Assembly (NCBI GenBank): GCA_020635815.1
Contig: JACJZB010000004.1
Coordinates: 320,672 to 384,671, forward strand
Length of the DNA: 64,000 nt
Reading direction: 5' to 3'
Source of the DNA: Flavobacteriales bacterium
Lineage (GTDB): Bacteria > Bacteroidota > Bacteroidia > Flavobacteriales_E > Vicingaceae
Shown here piece after piece: positions 15,583-24,104 of the stretch; within the stretch, counting starts at the first letter, position 1; every line of letters starts with the position of its first letter. The notes below the pieces were generated by a model that was not told the DNA's origin, searched no databases, and worked only from the letters and a program-made list of their open reading frames with translations. The translations under genes and the position numbers were made by a program.

Positions 15583-17961
15583 TTACCGCTCAATTACTTC
15601 AAAATTTCGACTTAATTCATTACCAAAATTGTCGATTAAAGTTAAATTATGCTCACCAACACTGGTTATAAATTCGAGCTTATGTTCGTTATTAGTTTCT
15701 CCAATATAATTTTCATCAATGTGCCAATATATTGTTGCCGAAGTATTTGAATGAGCCACTTCAAAAACTATCTTTTCGCGTTTTCCATCCAATTGTTTTG
15801 GAATAAAAATACTCGACAATTTTTCAGGGTAAACTATGTCCATCATTGATTTATTTAACTCGTAACAATTCCGCAATAATGCTGGTAACGATTTATAATT
15901 AGGGTCTCTTTGCTTGTAATACATAGCTTGTATAGGTGGCAAAACAAACCACTTTTTACTTACCATTTCTGAAACAGCATAACAGTTATCGTTTACACGG
16001 TAAGTTTCGGATTTGTCTAAAAAAACTTGCTTATGAAATGGGCAAATAGCTGTTTTTAATCCTGCTCTTGGCATCCATAAGGTATCAATTGTTTCACAGT
16101 TTACAGATGCTTTGTAACCTGATTTTCTACAAACAGGTATTTGCACTAAATTATTTAATGGAGGTTTAAACCAAGTGGTATAGGGTAATTTTTTAAATAC
16201 TTCAAACAATATTGGCCCAGCAACCATTACGCCAGTTAATCCTGGTCTTCCTTCACCATCAGCATTTCCCACCCAAACACTAACGGTATATTCTGGAGTA
16301 ACACCAACAGCCCAAGCATCTCTATGCCCAAAACTAGTCCCTGTTTTCCATGCAATTTTTCTCGCGGATGAAAAATTATCCCACCCTTTTTCTTCTCTAG
16401 GGCGATTTACTCCCGATAATACTTCAAAGGTTTGCCAAATACTTGACACATCATATTGGCTCGTTTTTTCTAATTTTTGATTACTCGATTTTGTAGAATC
16501 TCTAGCAATAAAATACGGCATACGATAATCAAAACTATTATATTGCTCGTCATAACTTTCAAAATTATTTAATGTCCTTGCCCAACTCGAATAAACACCA
16601 TTTAATTCCCATAAACTTGTTTCTGCCCCACCTAAAATTAAAGACAATCCATAATGGTTTGCAGGCTTTTTTATTGTTGTAAAACCTAATTTTTGCAGTT
16701 TGTTGTAAAACTTTTGGAGCCCATATTTTTGCAATAATTTAACCGCTGGAATATTTAACGATCGCGTTAACGCATTACTCGCAGGAACAGCTCCATCATA
16801 ACTTTTATCAAAATTTTGAGGTGCGTATCCCGAAATTCGTGTGGGAATATCTGGGACTAAAGTTGTGGGCAATAATTCTCCTTCGTTAAATAAAGCAGCA
16901 TATAAAAATGGTTTTAAAATACTTCCTGAACTCCGTTTTGAAGTAACAATATCTACATCATTTCCTGATTCCTCATGCTCACAATCTGAATTTCCTAAAT
17001 AACCTAAAACCTTCCCCGAATTAACTTCAGTTACAACTATTGCTATATTATGCACTTCGTTTTGACTTAAAAATTTATGGTAATTAGAAGCTACTCTGTT
17101 TAACATTTTTTGAACCTTTAAATCAATAGTTGTTCTAACTACTTGCCCTTGTTTTCCTTCTTTTATTAATCGAGTTAATAAATGAGTAGCGATACGAGGT
17201 AATGCTTGTGGTTTTAAGGGTAACTCTTCTAACTTTGCCAGTTCACAAGTCTCCGCATCTATTACTTTTTTAGCTTGTAATTTGTCTAATAATCTGTTTC
17301 TTTTTGCTAATAATAATTCATGATTTTTACCCGGGTAAATTAACGATGGAGCATTCGGTAATACTGCTAAAGTTGCCGTTTCTCCCCAAGATAATTTATC
17401 AGCCGAACGACCATAATATCGCCATGCTGTAGCATCTAATCCAACAACGTTTCCGCCAAAAGGAGCATTGGAAGCATAATAGGCTAAAATCTCGTTTTTA
17501 CTACATCTTAACTCTAAACGTGTAGCTAAAATCAGTTCAATAAATTTTTCTGCAAAAGTTCTCGAATTGTTTCTCGACAATCGAATTACCTGCATGGTAA
17601 TGGTACTCCCGCCACTTACAATTTTACCTGCTTTAAAGTTTTGTTTGGCAGCTCTAAAAATAGAAACAGGATTAACACCTAAGTGGTTATTAAAATATTC
17701 ATCCTCAAAATGAAGAATACATTCCTTAAATTTTATTGGAACTTTAGGTTGGTGAGGAAAACGCCATTGCCCATCGCTAGCAATGCTTGCAGCCAACAAA
17801 TTCCCTTCACTATCCTCAACAACGGTACTCGTTGGCTCGTTAAATAATTGAGTTGGTAAAGCGAAAAAGAGAAACCAACAAATAAATATCCCTAAAGCAG
17901 TAAAACTAATTTTATGCTTTAGGGACAACTTTTTTAAATACGTTTTAAATTTATTCACCAC
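15583..17961 (-). CDS. pbpC: Penicillin-binding protein 1C (glycosyltransferase/transpeptidase)
   Basis: 792 aa. N-terminal membrane anchor (FTALGIFICWFLFFAL), GT51 transglycosylase domain (HFEDEYFNNHLG with the catalytic Glu, GGSTITMQVIRLSRN), transpeptidase domain with the SxxK box in SSGSILKPFL at about residue 345, SLNIP as SxN, and KTGTS near 540, then the PBP1C C-terminal domain with cysteine-containing segments (CRKSGYKASVNCETI, TAICPFHK). It polymerises and cross-links peptidoglycan in the periplasm. The start is GTG at 17961 or 17958; it overlaps the 3' end of the alpha-2-macroglobulin gene by 11 nt, the classical A2M/PBP1C pairing known from many bacteria. No in-frame ATG precedes the anchor. 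Confidence 0.95.
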   Translation of the reverse strand: MVNKFKTYLKKLSLKHKISFTALGIFICWFLFFALPTQLFNEPTSTVVEDSEGNLLAASIASDGQWRFPHQPKVPIKFKECILHFEDEYFNNHLGVNPVSIFRAAKQNFKAGKIVSGGSTITMQVIRLSRNNSRTFAEKFIELILATRLELRCSKNEILAYYASNAPFGGNVVGLDATAWRYYGRSADKLSWGETATLAVLPNAPSLIYPGKNHELLLAKRNRLLDKLQAKKVIDAETCELAKLEELPLKPQALPRIATHLLTRLIKEGKQGQVVRTTIDLKVQKMLNRVASNYHKFLSQNEVHNIAIVVTEVNSGKVLGYLGNSDCEHEESGNDVDIVTSKRSSGSILKPFLYAALFNEGELLPTTLVPDIPTRISGYAPQNFDKSYDGAVPASNALTRSLNIPAVKLLQKYGLQKFYNKLQKLGFTTIKKPANHYGLSLILGGAETSLWELNGVYSSWARTLNNFESYDEQYNSFDYRMPYFIARDSTKSSNQKLEKTSQYDVSSIWQTFEVLSGVNRPREEKGWDNFSSARKIAWKTGTSFGHRDAWAVGVTPEYTVSVWVGNADGEGRPGLTGVMVAGPILFEVFKKLPYTTWFKPPLNNLVQIPVCRKSGYKASVNCETIDTLWMPRAGLKTAICPFHKQVFLDKSETYRVNDNCYAVSEMVSKKWFVLPPIQAMYYKQRDPNYKSLPALLRNCYELNKSMMDIVYPEKLSSIFIPKQLDGKREKIVFEVAHSNTSATIYWHIDENYIGETNNEHKLEFITSVGEHNLTLIDNFGNELSRNFEVIER

Positions 17962-20900
17962 CTTTTACAACCTCTATCCATTTACCACCTTTGCGAGAAT
18001 TTATTTCGTTATCGTACATGGCTTCACAATAAACGGTTGGCAGGTAAAATTTACCTAAATAAGAAGCGTTTAATAGTATTCTAAATCGTTTTGTTTTGTA
18101 TTTATTCAAATCGAAGTAAGAGTAAACTCTATCGTCCCTTATGTCCATGTACTCAGGTTTATCGGCAATTTTAGTTGTTTCTACCAAATCCATTCTCGTA
18201 TTTCTAATTTCCCATCCCGAAGGGAAAATTTGAGTTAATGCTATCTCTTCATAATTTGTTCTTAATCCTGGATGAGTAATGGTTACCTCAGCAATAAAAT
18301 CAGTTCCCTGCGTAAGTCTATCCACGCTTATTTCTCTTTCATCCATCGATAAATAACGAACATCCATTTTTAAATTATTTTCCGAAGAAGTGTTATCTCC
18401 TTCTAATGGAATACCTTCTAAGTGTACTTTAATAAATAGCATTTGACCCGATTTATTCACTACTTGAACTGTACCCGATTCGGAAGAATTTATCGCTAGA
18501 GCCGTTTGAGAGATACTCGCTTTAGTACTAACACTTTTCAACTTTTTACCATTATGGTAAACATCATAATTCAAATCAGATGGCTCTCCATTAACGCCAA
18601 TAAATTTAGCGATTGCCATTAACGAATAAGCTGTAGTTTGCGTGCTATACCAACTTTGAGAACTTAATCCTTTTGAAATATCTTTAAGTACACCTTGCGC
18701 TTTTGATTTTTCTTTCATCAACACTAAAGTTTCCAGTATCATTGCTTGGTCACGCTCATTACTTCCAAAAGAATAACTCAATTCTTTATAAGCTTCAACA
18801 TTTGTCGAAATGTTTTGAACCAAGCTTTTAGCTACATTATTTTTCCCTGCTAATTGGTAAGCAGCCGCTAATCTCCACTTCGCAGAAACAGACAAGTTTT
18901 TCACTTCTTTCATTCTATTCATTGCACCTAATGCAGGTTTTCCTGCTAAAGCCAAGGTGTAAAGTCGGTAAGCTTGAATTAGCTGATCGCTTCTATAACT
19001 ATAATAACGGTTTAAATTATTGGTTTTTGGCGACCATGCATTAGCAGCTCTTTTTTGGAATTTAATCCATTTACTTAAAAAGCCACTTGGCAAACTATAA
19101 CCTTTTTTTTGTGCTTCTAACATAAAATGTCCTGCATAGTTTGTTCCCCATTCATTAGCATCTTCATTGCCTTGCCAATAGGACAAGCCACCTTCAGTTA
19201 ATTGGAATTTCTTTAATCGATTTATTCCTTCTCTAATGTTGTGCTCAACTTCTTTTTTCTTTCCATCTTCCAGCTCAACTAAGTTGTCTAAAAACAATTG
19301 AGGAAAAACTGAAGAAGTGACTTGTTCCAAACACCCATGTGGATATTGAATTAAAAAATTTAACCTCTTTTCTAAATTGATTGATGGTATTTTAGACACC
19401 TCAACAACACCTTTATTCGTTCCTTTCATACCAACTGGTTGATATGCCGAATTCCATTTTTGGTTAGCTTCAACAGTTGCACTAATAACCTCTGAAACTT
19501 CAGGATTAGCTGGTTTAATGTTTAACTCAAAATCGTAAGTAGCAATTTCACTTCCACTCTTTGCGGTCACTTTTACTTTACCAATACCTATTGCTTCAGC
19601 AACATCTAAATCAAACTCAACTACTTCATCTCCTTCTCTAGCAAATGTGATATTTTGAGTTGAGCTACCATTCACTTTCAACAATTTATTGGTTTGGATT
19701 TGAACCGTTACATTTTTCACTTTTTTATCCATCGCAAAAACAGTAACTGGAAGCTTTACTTTTTCGTTAGGACTTAATGTTCTAGGTAAAGTTGCCAAGA
19801 CCATTAACGGTTTTTTAACTGGAGTTGCTTTTTCTGCTGAGCCATAAGCTCCATCATTTCCTGCAACTACCATCGTTCTAACCGAACCAACATAATTAGG
19901 AATTTTAAACTTATGCGTTTTACTACTTCCTTTTTCGATAGTAAATGGCCCTTTAAATAAAACTACTGGTTTAAATCTGTTTGCTTTTGGTCCACTATTC
20001 GGATTTATATTATCATCTCCACCTAAAGCCAGAAGTCCAGCCATTTCACCAGAAAAAGCATTCATTACATACTTATATAAATCCCAAGTTTTTATGCCTA
20101 AAGCTTCTCGTGCATAAAATGTTTCCCATGCGTTTGGCGTTTTAAAACGTGTTAAATCCAATAATCCTTCATCAACTATTGCAATGGTATAAGTCATTTT
20201 TTTACCCTCTTTTTCGCTTACCTTAATCTGCACTTCAGATTCTGGAGCTAATTCTTCAGGCATTTTAATAACTGGTTCAAGATGCGTTTCTTTATGCTCT
20301 ACAAAAATTGGTTGAACCCCATACAATCGAATTGGTAAATCATTCGCTACTTGATTATGCGGTTGAATTAAACTCACATTAACATACACATTCGGTGTCA
20401 TTTCTGCTGTTGCTTCGAAAGTAAACGTGTTTTTATTTTCAGCAATTTCGACCCATTTTCGCTGTATCACTTTAGAGCCAGACTCTATACTAACCAACGC
20501 TCTACCTTTTGCCGTTGGTGGTAAATCAACCTTTACTTCTTCTCCAACATTATAGGTTTTTTTATCACAAGAAAAAGTCAGCATTTCAGCCCCCCCAGGG
20601 TTGTCTCCTGAATTATTATCCCACCAACCTTTGTAGGTTAAATAGAAAGTTTGTCCTGTGCTATGACCAGTAACTGGATCTGTTATTTTTATGAATTTTC
20701 TACCCCAATATTCTTTATCAAATTTCAATTCATAAATGGCTTTACCGTTTACTGTATTGATGTACTCTTCTTTGATTAAGTTTTTAGACCTGTTTGCAAC
20801 ATATCGACTTAAATCATCACGGTCAGAACGCTCCCACCACCATCTCCAATACACATCAAAAATTTCAACTTTTAATCGTTTTCTATCAACCGATTTCCCA

Positions 20901-23524
20901 TTTTCATCAACGGTAACAATTGGTATTAAATTCGGTTCATTAGAATATAATGCTCCATTCCAACCTTTCCCTTCAGGTATTTTAACACCCACATAACCTC
21001 TATAAGTTGAATAAGGAACTGTAAAACGGTCGATACTAAAGTTACCACCATTTTCAAACGCTCTAATTTTAAAATTGGCATTTAACATTCCCGGTGCTAC
21101 TGATTTTCCTACATTAATTTTAGGATAAACAGATGCTTTTCCTTCACTGTTTAATTTGCCATCAAAAATTATTTTTTCTTCTGAGTTAAATTCTTTTGAA
21201 GGATCATCAAATGAATAATCGGGATAATCTTTAAACTTAGTGGTTGAGCTTGTTAAAATTAACTCTACATCTGTTTTAATATTATCAGCAATTGCTCCGT
21301 GTAACCATTTCACTTCCAAATCACCAACCATAGACTGGTTGTCTTTAATTATATCTCCATCAAAATCCATTTTAATTTTTAAACGATTTGGTTTAATCGC
21401 CTCAATTTTAATGGTTTTGGTAAAAGATGAACCTCCCACTTTTACTTTTGCAAACCAATTACCTGTTGGAGAATCATCATCAGTTTTCGTTCTAAAATCA
21501 TAAAATCCATTTTCACCAATGGTTTTTACTTTTCGTGAAAACAATTGATTATCTGGTGTGTAAAGTTCCATCACTACAGGGTGATTGATAGGCAGCACTC
21601 TATTTTTATCTTCTAAAATAAACGACAGAAATAATGAATCTCCAGGTCGCCAAACACCTCGTTCACCATAGATAAACCCTTTTAACCCTTTTTTAGTTTG
21701 AGCTCCGCCAACATCGAACATACTTAACGAAAGTGACGAACCATCGTCTAATCTTAAATAACCTGTTTGATTTCCTTGTTTGGCAACCAATAAAAATGGT
21801 TTTTTATCCAGTTCAATATCAATTAACCCATCCGAACCTGTAGTTGCTGATTTCATTAACTGGTTTTGGAAATTATAAATCTCAACATTAACACCTGAAA
21901 GTGGTTCAGTAGATTTAATATCTGTAATTGCAACCGTTAATGTGTTTCCATTTCCTCCTTTAGCAATGATTCCTAAATCGGAAACAAAAAAGTTTTTGGC
22001 AACAGTGGTATTGTTTCTTAAATAATAAGACTTACTGCATGGGTTTTCTCTTTCTCTCCAATCGTAATCATCATAATAATCGTAATAGTAATCGTCGTAA
22101 TAATAATCTGATGGTTGGTCATATGAAGCATCTTCATTATCTTCAGTAACATCAGCCACTTCTTCTTCCGCATTATCGCAAGGATATAAAGAATGTTTTT
22201 TATCGAATGATAATTCAACTCTATAAATTGCACCTGGTTCAGCATTAATTAAGGTTGATAAATCTAACGAAAAGGTATTCCAACTACCATAGTCAACCGA
22301 TTTTGAAGATGTTAATTTTACCTCGCTTTTATGTACAATTCTACCCACTCTTTTCATTTCTCTAGTACCGTCAAACTGATTGACTTGGAAAAATTGAGCG
22401 ATATTTTTTTCATAAATCTTAATCACTTTTACATTTACAGCACTTAGGTTAACCGTTTTAAAAGGAAAAATTAAACCGTCCGTATTTGGCATAATAACCC
22501 CTTCGCCAATTAACTCAACTTTTGGCTTTAAATTGGTAAAGGTTATTTCTCTTTTAAACCCTTCCATTAATCCATAATTAATGGTGTTTTTTATAGCTTT
22601 ATCAACTATAATTGTAGAAGTTCCATCTAGCCTTTTTGATGGATAAGCCGTAATTGAGTTTTCATCAATCGCCAAACGCAAATCTTCTCCCGTTTTTAAA
22701 TAAATTAAACCGTCTAAATCTTGTTTAGGGTCAACGGGGTCAGAAAAATAGATCACCACCGATTGCTCTGGTTGTTGCTCAACTTTAATATCAATCACCT
22801 TAAATTCGCCTAAAGCCGGAATTTCAATCAGCTTTGTTCCATTCTCTTCTGAACCTATAATTTCACCATTCCAATTAATGGTTACTTCTCCTCTGGCTTC
22901 TTTCCTAGCCACACTATCCACCGTAAAATAATGCACTTTGTTGCCAGCCGAATGATCCCAAGATGTTTTTAAATTTTTACCCTTTTGAGTTGCAGAAATT
23001 ACCTCTTCTAATGTTTCTAAATTTGCATAATCAGCAGTGGTTAATTGAAACGTTAATTGCTGCCATTCAAGTGAATTATTATCATAAGCTCTTACGCCTG
23101 CAAACTCTACTTTTACTCCTTGTTTAATGGTTTCAAAATCAAAATAAAAAGTTTCTAAATCGCTAGGTACTTCCAAAATTTCTGATAAATCAAACTCTGC
23201 CTTGTAATGCGTACCTGATGGTAAACGTTTTTCTGGTCTAAACTCAATTGTATTTTCATCTACCCAAAAGGCTTCACCATCTATGTTTGGACTAAAATCA
23301 AATAAATCATCATCAATTGGCTCATCATATTGCACATTTTGAGCCGGTTCTGCCAAATTAATTTTGATGGTTGTTTCGTTAGAAACCATTCCAGAGGTAA
23401 ACCCAGATATAAACCCAACAAAAGCTGGATTAATTTCTTCTGTTCGTTCATTTTCACACCCACTAATAAAAATTAATAATGAGGTTAAAATAATGACTGT
23501 TGTTCTTTTATATATTTTGTGCAT
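17951..23524 (-). CDS. Bacterial alpha-2-macroglobulin lipoprotein with intact thioester
   Basis: 1857 aa. The signal peptide ends in a lipobox with the acylated cysteine at residue 23 (FISGC), so it is membrane-tethered in the periplasm. It has the MG-domain array, the bait and A2M regions (LKGFIYGERGVWRPGDSLFL; VLFKGPFTIEKGS; LMVLATLPRTLSPNEKVKLP), and the thioester motif CLEQ at residues 1398-1401, so thioester chemistry is retained. Bacterial A2M traps attacking proteases and, next to PBP1C, is thought to protect the repaired periplasm when the wall is breached. A Tyr/Asp-only tract (residues 473-488) interrupts the N-terminal half. It is the first gene of the A2M-pbpC operon and overlaps pbpC by 11 nt. 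No consensus promoter box was found upstream. Confidence 0.93.
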   Translation of the reverse strand: MHKIYKRTTVIILTSLLIFISGCENERTEEINPAFVGFISGFTSGMVSNETTIKINLAEPAQNVQYDEPIDDDLFDFSPNIDGEAFWVDENTIEFRPEKRLPSGTHYKAEFDLSEILEVPSDLETFYFDFETIKQGVKVEFAGVRAYDNNSLEWQQLTFQLTTADYANLETLEEVISATQKGKNLKTSWDHSAGNKVHYFTVDSVARKEARGEVTINWNGEIIGSEENGTKLIEIPALGEFKVIDIKVEQQPEQSVVIYFSDPVDPKQDLDGLIYLKTGEDLRLAIDENSITAYPSKRLDGTSTIIVDKAIKNTINYGLMEGFKREITFTNLKPKVELIGEGVIMPNTDGLIFPFKTVNLSAVNVKVIKIYEKNIAQFFQVNQFDGTREMKRVGRIVHKSEVKLTSSKSVDYGSWNTFSLDLSTLINAEPGAIYRVELSFDKKHSLYPCDNAEEEVADVTEDNEDASYDQPSDYYYDDYYYDYYDDYDWRERENPCSKSYYLRNNTTVAKNFFVSDLGIIAKGGNGNTLTVAITDIKSTEPLSGVNVEIYNFQNQLMKSATTGSDGLIDIELDKKPFLLVAKQGNQTGYLRLDDGSSLSLSMFDVGGAQTKKGLKGFIYGERGVWRPGDSLFLSFILEDKNRVLPINHPVVMELYTPDNQLFSRKVKTIGENGFYDFRTKTDDDSPTGNWFAKVKVGGSSFTKTIKIEAIKPNRLKIKMDFDGDIIKDNQSMVGDLEVKWLHGAIADNIKTDVELILTSSTTKFKDYPDYSFDDPSKEFNSEEKIIFDGKLNSEGKASVYPKINVGKSVAPGMLNANFKIRAFENGGNFSIDRFTVPYSTYRGYVGVKIPEGKGWNGALYSNEPNLIPIVTVDENGKSVDRKRLKVEIFDVYWRWWWERSDRDDLSRYVANRSKNLIKEEYINTVNGKAIYELKFDKEYWGRKFIKITDPVTGHSTGQTFYLTYKGWWDNNSGDNPGGAEMLTFSCDKKTYNVGEEVKVDLPPTAKGRALVSIESGSKVIQRKWVEIAENKNTFTFEATAEMTPNVYVNVSLIQPHNQVANDLPIRLYGVQPIFVEHKETHLEPVIKMPEELAPESEVQIKVSEKEGKKMTYTIAIVDEGLLDLTRFKTPNAWETFYAREALGIKTWDLYKYVMNAFSGEMAGLLALGGDDNINPNSGPKANRFKPVVLFKGPFTIEKGSSKTHKFKIPNYVGSVRTMVVAGNDGAYGSAEKATPVKKPLMVLATLPRTLSPNEKVKLPVTVFAMDKKVKNVTVQIQTNKLLKVNGSSTQNITFAREGDEVVEFDLDVAEAIGIGKVKVTAKSGSEIATYDFELNIKPANPEVSEVISATVEANQKWNSAYQPVGMKGTNKGVVEVSKIPSINLEKRLNFLIQYPHGCLEQVTSSVFPQLFLDNLVELEDGKKKEVEHNIREGINRLKKFQLTEGGLSYWQGNEDANEWGTNYAGHFMLEAQKKGYSLPSGFLSKWIKFQKRAANAWSPKTNNLNRYYSYRSDQLIQAYRLYTLALAGKPALGAMNRMKEVKNLSVSAKWRLAAAYQLAGKNNVAKSLVQNISTNVEAYKELSYSFGSNERDQAMILETLVLMKEKSKAQGVLKDISKGLSSQSWYSTQTTAYSLMAIAKFIGVNGEPSDLNYDVYHNGKKLKSVSTKASISQTALAINSSESGTVQVVNKSGQMLFIKVHLEGIPLEGDNTSSENNLKMDVRYLSMDEREISVDRLTQGTDFIAEVTITHPGLRTNYEEIALTQIFPSGWEIRNTRMDLVETTKIADKPEYMDIRDDRVYSYFDLNKYKTKRFRILLNASYLGKFYLPTVYCEAMYDNEINSRKGGKWIEVVKGGE
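22061..22108 (-). repeat. Tyr/Asp codon tract inside alpha-2-macroglobulin
   Basis: Sixteen consecutive TAT/TAC and GAT/GAC codons (residues 473-488) form an almost pure Tyr/Asp run, preceded by an acidic stretch (EEEVADVTEDNEDASYDQ) and followed by WRERENPC. The tract is trinucleotide-based, so slippage would change length without breaking the frame. Confidence 0.9.
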
Positions 23525-23662
23525 TTGCTCTATTTAAATTGAAGTAATAAAAATACATTAATTCCTTTTGCCATTCAAGTTTAAATTTTATAACATACAG
23601 CTACCGTTAACTAGCCAAAGCTACCTTTAGTTAAACCATTATTTTTTGTCCTTCCATTTTTG

Positions 23663-23670
23663 TAAATTTG
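23663..23670 (+). promoter_or_regulatory. Candidate -7 box (TAAATTTG) of the small lipoprotein gene
   Basis: Exact TAnnTTTG match 15 nt before the ATG at 23686. A TTG at 23646-23648 is only 14 nt upstream, shorter than the usual 17-23 nt, so support is partial. Confidence 0.45.
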
Positions 23671-23685
23671 AGTGATTAACTAAAC

Positions 23686-24093
23686 ATGAACTTTAACCAA
23701 CTTTTTTTTATTTTAGGTATTTCTCTTGTAGGAATATGCTCTTGCACCTCTTCACAAAAAGTTGAGCCAGTTGCAGTTGTTAATGAAGATTGTAATTATA
23801 AAAAGATAAAATTCGACATCTACGAATTAGACAAAAGAGGTCAATTGGGTACTGAAAATAATAAAACAACGTTAGATTTTGAATTTTGTATTCCCAATAA
23901 AGTTGACTTTTTAATGGAAGTTAAAAACATTGATTCTAGCTTAAAATCACAAAAAGGAAAAGGCAGAAGCAATTGTGGGAAAGAATATTTGCTAATTGTT
24001 GGAAATACTTATAACAAAGACTTTAAAAAAATACTATGTAAACTCTCTCAATTGGAATACGTTAAAGAAATTAATCAAACCTTATGGGAGTAA
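23686..24093 (+). CDS. Small lipoprotein of unknown function, 135 aa
   Basis: The N-terminus MNFNQLFFILGISLVGICSC is a lipoprotein signal; C20 (ICSC) fits the lipobox better than C18. The mature part is about 115 residues with cysteines in DCNYKK, FEFCIPNK, SNCGKE and KILCKL that could form two disulfides in the periplasm. No family is recognised. It lies directly upstream of the M14 carboxypeptidase, whose preferred ATG starts 11 nt after its stop, so the two are probably cotranscribed. An accessory role for the peptidase is only a positional guess. Confidence 0.75.
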   Translation: MNFNQLFFILGISLVGICSCTSSQKVEPVAVVNEDCNYKKIKFDIYELDKRGQLGTENNKTTLDFEFCIPNKVDFLMEVKNIDSSLKSQKGKGRSNCGKEYLLIVGNTYNKDFKKILCKLSQLEYVKEINQTLWE

Positions 24094-24104
24094 CACTTAA
24101 AACT

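Noticed and set aside
22018..22245. Possible second small gene in the Tyr/Asp region
   Set aside because: A frame-shifted shadow of the alpha-2-macroglobulin gene on the same strand, generated by the codon repeat.
24084..24104. ATG at 24084 as start of the M14 peptidase
   Set aside because: It overlaps the upstream lipoprotein gene and places seven residues before a perfect signal peptide starting at 24105.
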